Assembly (NCBI GenBank): GCA_013695055.1
Contig: JACDBF010000005.1
Span: forward strand, 1-9,792
Origin: Actinomycetota bacterium
GTDB taxonomy: Bacteria; Actinomycetota; CADDZG01; WHSQ01
Direction: 5' to 3'
DNA: 9,792 nt
Below the pieces are notes generated by a model, which did no database searches, had not been told where the DNA came from, and worked only from the letters and a program-made list of their open reading frames with translations. Within the stretch, counting starts at the first letter, position 1. The number at the start of each line of letters is the position of its first letter. The position numbers were made by a program, and so were the translations under genes. Positions 6,893 to 9,792 of this stretch are shown piece after piece.

Positions 6893-7423
6893 GTGCCGAC
6901 TCTCAGCTTGCAGGAAATCACCCTGATCGTCGCCGTCGTTGCTTCCGTGGCAGTAATCGCGCTTTTGCTCCTTCTCTTTACATTGATGCGCATGAGAAAG
7001 CTCAGGCGCGAATACGCCATCTTGCGAGGCGACGGCCAGTCTCAGGACATCTTCGCCATCATGAGCCAATCGTTGCAGAGAGTCGACTCAATAGATCATC
7101 GCTTGGATGGCGTGGTTGCCGCTCAGCAAGAACAGGCAGCGATATCGCGCTACTCCATCCAAAAGTTCGCAGTCGTACGTTACGACGCGTTCGGCGATAT
7201 GGGGGGCCAGCTTTCCTTCACGGCCGCGCTTCTCGATGAGCATGGCGATGGCATCGTTATCACATCGATCAACGGCCGCACCGAGACACGAACCTACGCG
7301 AAGAGCATCAAGGCGCTGGCTTCGGCCCAGAACCTCTCCGACGAGGAGCGTGAAGCGATCGCCACCGCGGTTGCGGGCTACGGGCGCGACGAGAGACAAG
7401 CCGCAGCCTCGCCGAGCAGGTGA
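6893..7423 (+). CDS. DUF4446 family membrane-anchored protein
   Basis: This 176-residue protein has one N-terminal transmembrane helix (about residues 9-32, rich in I, V, L and A) followed by a basic stop-transfer stretch 'RMRKLRREY' (33-41), so the rest should be cytoplasmic. Residues 48-86 look helical and may form a short coiled coil. Residues about 88-162 carry the conserved DUF4446 core: 'YSIQKFAVVRYDAFGDMGGQ' (87-106), 'LSFTAALLDEHGDGIVITSI' (107-126) and 'NGRTETRTYAKSI' (127-139), then an acidic helix 'LSDEEREAIATAV'. The function is unknown. The family is often found next to serS and near chromosome-partition genes in Gram-positive bacteria. The frame is open far upstream (to 6305), but that is the shadow of larB. 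The GTG at 6893 is the best start because it directly precedes the membrane helix. The stop overlaps the serS start as GTGA. Confidence 0.88.
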   Translation: MPTLSLQEITLIVAVVASVAVIALLLLLFTLMRMRKLRREYAILRGDGQSQDIFAIMSQSLQRVDSIDHRLDGVVAAQQEQAAISRYSIQKFAVVRYDAFGDMGGQLSFTAALLDEHGDGIVITSINGRTETRTYAKSIKALASAQNLSDEEREAIATAVAGYGRDERQAAASPSR

Positions 7424-8679
7424 TCGATCTAAGACTTCTGCGGGAACACCCCGAAGTAGTGCGCTCCGCGTACGCGAAGCGCGGCGGCGTTCGGGGCATG
7501 GACCGCGTTATCGAGCTAGATGAGGAATACCGCGCGCGACTGCGAGAGGTAGAAGAGCTGCGGGCCGAGCACAATCGCGCCTCCAAGGCGATCGGGCAGT
7601 CCCCACCAGAACAACGGCCCCAGGCGATTGCCCAGGCAAAGGCGCTCGCCGACAGGCTGAAGAACACCGAGCCGGCGCTCGAGGAGCTCACCGTCACCCT
7701 CGACACAGCAGCGGCCTACCTTCCCAATCTCCCTCACGAATCAGTCCCCCCCGGCATGTCCGAAGACGACAATGTCGTCGAGCGAGAAGTGGGCGGTGCA
7801 CCGGAGCTGGACTTCGAGGCCCTGGATCACGTGGCCCTCGGTGAGCGGCTCGGTATCTTCGACGGCGACCGAGCCGTCAAGACGTCGGGTAGCCGGTTCG
7901 TCTACCTCTTGGGGGCCGGCGTGATGCTCGAGCTCTCGCTCGTTCGTTTCACGATGGATCTGTTGGTCGAGCAAGGGTTCACCCCCATCGTGCCGCCCGT
8001 GCTCGTTCGCAAGCATGCGATGTACGGCACAGGATTTTTTCCCGCGGATGAGTTCGAGTACTACAGAGTCGATGCGGACGACCTTTATCTCACCGGCACC
8101 TCCGAGGTCTCCATTGCGGCGATGCGTTCCGACGAGATTCTCGCCTCCGAGGAGCTGCCACTTCGCTACGCGGGCTTCTCCTCGTGCTTTCGCCGGGAGG
8201 CGGGCACCTACGGCAAGGACACTAAAGGCCTCATTCGTGTGCACCAGTTCGACAAGATCGAGCAGTTCTCGTTCGCTCATCCGGCTCGCTCCTGGGACGA
8301 GTACGAGCGCATCCGGGCGAATCAGGAGCACATCCTTCAGGCTCTTGAGATCCCTTACAGGGTGCTCGTGATGTGCGCCGGCGACCTCGGGTCGGGGGCG
8401 GCGAAGAAGGTCGACCACGAGGCCTGGCTCCCGGGGGCCCGCCGTTATCTCGAGCTCACCTCGGCGACCAACGCCACCGACTACCAAGCGCGGCGGCTCC
8501 AGGTGAGGACCCGTGAAGAGGGGGGCACTAAGCTCGTTCACACGCTCAACGGGACGGCCTGCGCCGTGAGCCGGACGATCGTGGCGCTGCTCGAGAACCA
8601 CCAACGGGCGGACGGCAGCGTGGGCATTCCAAGGGCCCTGCAGCCCTACACGGGCTTCGACGAAATCCGCCCGCCCTGA
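7420..8679 (+). CDS. serS: Seryl-tRNA synthetase
   Basis: SerRS charges tRNA-Ser (and tRNA-Sec where present) with serine in the cytoplasm. The 419-residue length is typical of bacterial class II SerRS. The N-terminal tRNA-binding arm is a long antiparallel coiled coil (about 28-100), followed by 'AAYLPNLPHESVPPG' (98-112). The catalytic core shows motif 1 around 'GFTPIVPPVLV' (186-196), the serine-recognition TGTSE (225-229), motif 2 'FRREAGTYGKDTKGL' (257-271), 'FDKIEQFSF' (277-285), 'ELTSATNATDYQARRLQVR' (345-363) and motif 3 'GTACAVSRTIVALLENHQ' (378-395) with the ATP-binding arginine at 385. The GTG start at 7420 overlaps the DUF4446 stop (GTGA), so translation is probably coupled. A tRNA-Ser gene follows 71 bases downstream. 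No T-box-like leader is visible. Confidence 0.97.
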   Translation: MIDLRLLREHPEVVRSAYAKRGGVRGMDRVIELDEEYRARLREVEELRAEHNRASKAIGQSPPEQRPQAIAQAKALADRLKNTEPALEELTVTLDTAAAYLPNLPHESVPPGMSEDDNVVEREVGGAPELDFEALDHVALGERLGIFDGDRAVKTSGSRFVYLLGAGVMLELSLVRFTMDLLVEQGFTPIVPPVLVRKHAMYGTGFFPADEFEYYRVDADDLYLTGTSEVSIAAMRSDEILASEELPLRYAGFSSCFRREAGTYGKDTKGLIRVHQFDKIEQFSFAHPARSWDEYERIRANQEHILQALEIPYRVLVMCAGDLGSGAAKKVDHEAWLPGARRYLELTSATNATDYQARRLQVRTREEGGTKLVHTLNGTACAVSRTIVALLENHQRADGSVGIPRALQPYTGFDEIRPP

Positions 8680-8686
8680 CGGTGTC

Positions 8687-8717
8687 GAGGCCGCCTCTTT
8701 CCGAGGATTTCGAGGCG
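8687..8717 (+). terminator. Weak hairpin after serS
   Basis: CGCCTC (8692-8697) can pair with GAGGCG (8712-8717) around a 14-base loop. GAGG at 8687-8690 or 8703-8706 offers competing shorter pairings with CCTC, the first followed by TTT. No structure is strong and there is no clear T run, so termination between serS and the tRNA is uncertain and read-through is possible. Confidence 0.25.
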
Positions 8718-8737
8718 AAGCGGGCGGGCGGTCGCGC

Positions 8738-8743
8738 TAGGCT
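8738..8743 (+). promoter_or_regulatory. Possible -10 box for the tRNA-Ser gene
   Basis: TAGGCT fits the loose TANNNT -10 pattern and ends seven bases before the first tRNA base, which would put the transcription start at or next to the mature 5' end. No good -35 box is seen at the expected distance, so this is weak. Confidence 0.3.
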
Positions 8744-8750
8744 GAATCCC

Positions 8751-8833
8751 GGAGGGCTACGCTAATTGGCAAGCGGACGGTCTTGAAAACCGTTGTCCGA
8801 AAGGACTTGTGGGTTCGAGTCCCACGCCCTCCG
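8751..8833 (+). tRNA. trnS(UGA): tRNA-Ser, anticodon UGA
   Basis: A complete class II tRNA can be folded by eye. The seven-base acceptor stem is GGAGGGC (8751-8757) with GCCCTCC (8826-8832), and the discriminator is G at 8833. The D arm is CGC/GCG (8760-8762, 8773-8775) with loop TAATTGGCAA. The anticodon stem ACGGT/ACCGT (8777-8781, 8789-8793) encloses CTTGAAA, with anticodon TGA at 8784-8786. The long variable arm GTCC-GAAA-GGAC (8795-8806) is diagnostic of serine, leucine or tyrosine tRNAs, and the anticodon selects serine (UCN codons). The T arm is GTGGG-TTCGAGT-CCCAC (8809-8825). CCA is not encoded and would be added afterwards. It lies just downstream of serS. Confidence 0.97.
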
Positions 8834-9126
8834 CAAACCGGCTCTAACCAGGGATCTTGCTTCCACAGATCGAGGTACTCGGTGCCGCCTTCGACGCGAC
8901 TGACGGATGCAACACCGTCGTCCACGATCCTGAGTGGCCCTATTTGGTCGGAGCGCCCAGGCGCCTGATCAGGAGATTTGCGCTTCCTTATCAACTGACG
9001 GAGGTGCAACGGTCTTTCGTCGATCAAACCGTTTACGGAGACGGTGCTCCTCCGGTGAGAAACTCCGTTGATCAGCACGTTCGCGACCCCGCCGTTCCCG
9101 GCTCTCGGGGCGTTGTCAACGGATTG
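8834..9126. other. Stretch without a convincing gene
   Basis: These 293 bases lie between the tRNA and the end of the hydrolase gene. A plus-strand frame (8857-9270) and a minus-strand frame (9078-8737) are open here, but the first runs antisense through the hydrolase and the second antisense through the tRNA. Neither has a recognisable domain or the strong G/C third-position bias of the neighbours. The region may hold a decayed gene or simply be a spacer; no attachment-site repeat of the tRNA 3' end was noticed. Confidence 0.5.
9087..9110 (-). terminator. GC-rich hairpin downstream of the hydrolase gene
   Basis: GCCG-TTCC-CGGC (9091-9102) forms a four-base stem and loop, extended by CCCC (9087-9090) with GGGG (9107-9110) across a four-base bulge. 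It lies 16 bases beyond the hydrolase stop on the minus strand. No T run follows in that direction, so it is only a candidate terminator or mRNA-stabilising stem. Confidence 0.3.
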
Positions 9127-9792
9127 TCAGTTGAGACCTTCCACGAAGTCCACAAGATCGGACGCGAAACGCTGGGGCTCCTCCCAATGAGGGGAGTGTC
9201 CGGCGCCGGGATACACAGCGAGTTGCGAATCCTGGACCGCGGCGGTAAGCGCTTCCTGATCGCTTCTTGACACGATGACGTCTTGATCGCCCCACACGAG
9301 CAGCACCGGTACGTTGATCTCGTTGAGCTCGGTCGAGACATCGTGCTGCAACAAATCGGCGAAGAACTCTTTGAACACGCGCGCCGGAACCTTCATGGTT
9401 TCCCGGGAGATGGTCTCGAGGAAGGCTTGGGGCACCGGCCGAGCGAGCGTGCTCTGTGCGAAGTCGCTTACGAATTGTCGGTCAAGCGGATCGGTCAATT
9501 TCGAGATGGTCGAATCGAACAGCTCTGTCGCTGCTTTGTTGTCTCCCAGTGACGGGGGTGTGCCGATAAGCAGTAGACCAAGAGTGCGATCGGGGTGGTC
9601 GATCGCGAACCGCTCGGAGACCAGCCCATGCGAGGAATGCCCCGCCAGGACGGCTGCATCGAGATGGAGAGCATCCAAGAACGTTGCGAGATCCTGAACG
9701 AAGTGCCCGACGCGGTAGCCCTCGGCGGGATGACTCGAATCTCCGTGGCCTCTCTGAGTCAGCGCGAAAGCACGGATAGATCCGGGCAGATG
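9127..9792 (-). CDS. Alpha/beta hydrolase, 5' end outside the window
   Basis: The minus-strand frame is open from the window edge to TGA at 9129-9127, giving 221 residues of a protein usually about 260-280 long. It opens with a strand and the oxyanion-region motif 'ALTQRGHGDSSHP' (residues 10-22 of the fragment), then 'FVQDLATFLDALHL' and the nucleophile elbow 'VLAGHSSHGLVSERFAIDHP' (48-67), putting the serine at 53. The catalytic acid is likely Asp171 in 'VLLVWGDQDVIV', and the base is His199 in 'YPGAGHSPHWEEP'. This is the standard triad order and spacing of the family, with a helical cap between. The elbow has His where the second glycine of G-X-S-X-G is normal. The family covers esterases, haloalkane dehalogenases, lactonases and others, so the substrate is unknown. 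It is oriented toward serS/tRNA-Ser. The in-frame TTG at 9678 is not the start, because conserved sequence continues upstream. Confidence 0.9.
   Translation of the reverse strand, partial: HLPGSIRAFALTQRGHGDSSHPAEGYRVGHFVQDLATFLDALHLDAAVLAGHSSHGLVSERFAIDHPDRTLGLLLIGTPPSLGDNKAATELFDSTISKLTDPLDRQFVSDFAQSTLARPVPQAFLETISRETMKVPARVFKEFFADLLQHDVSTELNEINVPVLLVWGDQDVIVSRSDQEALTAAVQDSQLAVYPGAGHSPHWEEPQRFASDLVDFVEGLN

Noticed and set aside
8784..8786. tRNA-Sec as an alternative for the long-variable-arm tRNA
   Set aside because: The anticodon is TGA (serine), not TCA, and the acceptor stem is a normal seven base pairs.
8737..9078. Minus-strand 113-codon frame across the tRNA gene
   Set aside because: Its C-terminal third is the antisense of tRNA-Ser, a well-known source of false genes; no domain is recognisable.
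8857..9270. Plus-strand 137-codon frame
   Set aside because: The second half is antisense to the alpha/beta hydrolase, there is no ribosome binding site at its TTG start, and no family is recognisable. It is mentioned only as a possible remnant.
1..9792. CRISPR arrays, transposases, toxin-antitoxin pairs, phage or plasmid genes
   Set aside because: No spaced direct repeats, terminal inverted repeats or recognisable mobile-element proteins were seen on either strand.

Overview
The window is a gene-dense piece of a GC-rich bacterial chromosome. Intergenic gaps are short, codon third positions are G/C-rich, and GTG starts are common. The gene content (DUF4446-serS pair, larB-larC, DUF1028 protein, dipeptide-type ABC transporter, DPP-style operon without its own regulator) fits an Actinomycetota lineage, probably a poorly cultivated one. 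This placement is inference from style and gene content, not from a marker gene. I see no insertion sequence, CRISPR array, phage gene or plasmid gene.

Layout, left to right. (1) Positions 1-3924, plus strand: a peptide/nickel-type ABC importer. It consists of the C-terminal part of a family 5 substrate-binding protein, a hairpin, one DppB-type permease, and two DppD/DppF-type ATPases that overlap by four bases. No DppC-type permease lies in the window. (2) 3979-4854, plus: a DUF1028 protein with a C-terminal putative peptidoglycan-binding region, probably part of the same transcription unit. (3) 4939-6869, minus: larB followed by larC, two of the enzymes that build the nickel-pincer nucleotide cofactor; the run converges on the DUF1028 gene. 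(4) 6870-6892: a 23-bp divergent promoter region with two overlapping -10-like boxes, one per strand. (5) 6893-8679, plus: a membrane-anchored DUF4446 protein overlapping serS, then a tRNA-Ser(UGA) gene at 8751-8833, so the synthetase and a substrate tRNA sit together. (6) 8834-9126: no convincing gene. (7) 9127-9792, minus: the C-terminal part of an alpha/beta hydrolase that runs off the window edge and has an unusual nucleophile elbow.

How they work together: the left block imports small peptides or a similar ligand, using ATP hydrolysed by the DppD/DppF pair, and the DUF1028 protein may act on the imported or cell-wall-derived material. larB/larC serve a nickel-dependent racemase/epimerase (LarA family) that must be encoded elsewhere, together with larE. 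serS and tRNA-Ser supply translation. Most neighbouring same-strand genes are tightly coupled: three junctions use the same GTGA stop/start overlap. Nothing here is a clear new defence or mobile system. The most interesting points are the compact bidirectional promoter, the DUF1028/transporter link, the missing permease, and the altered hydrolase active-site motif.
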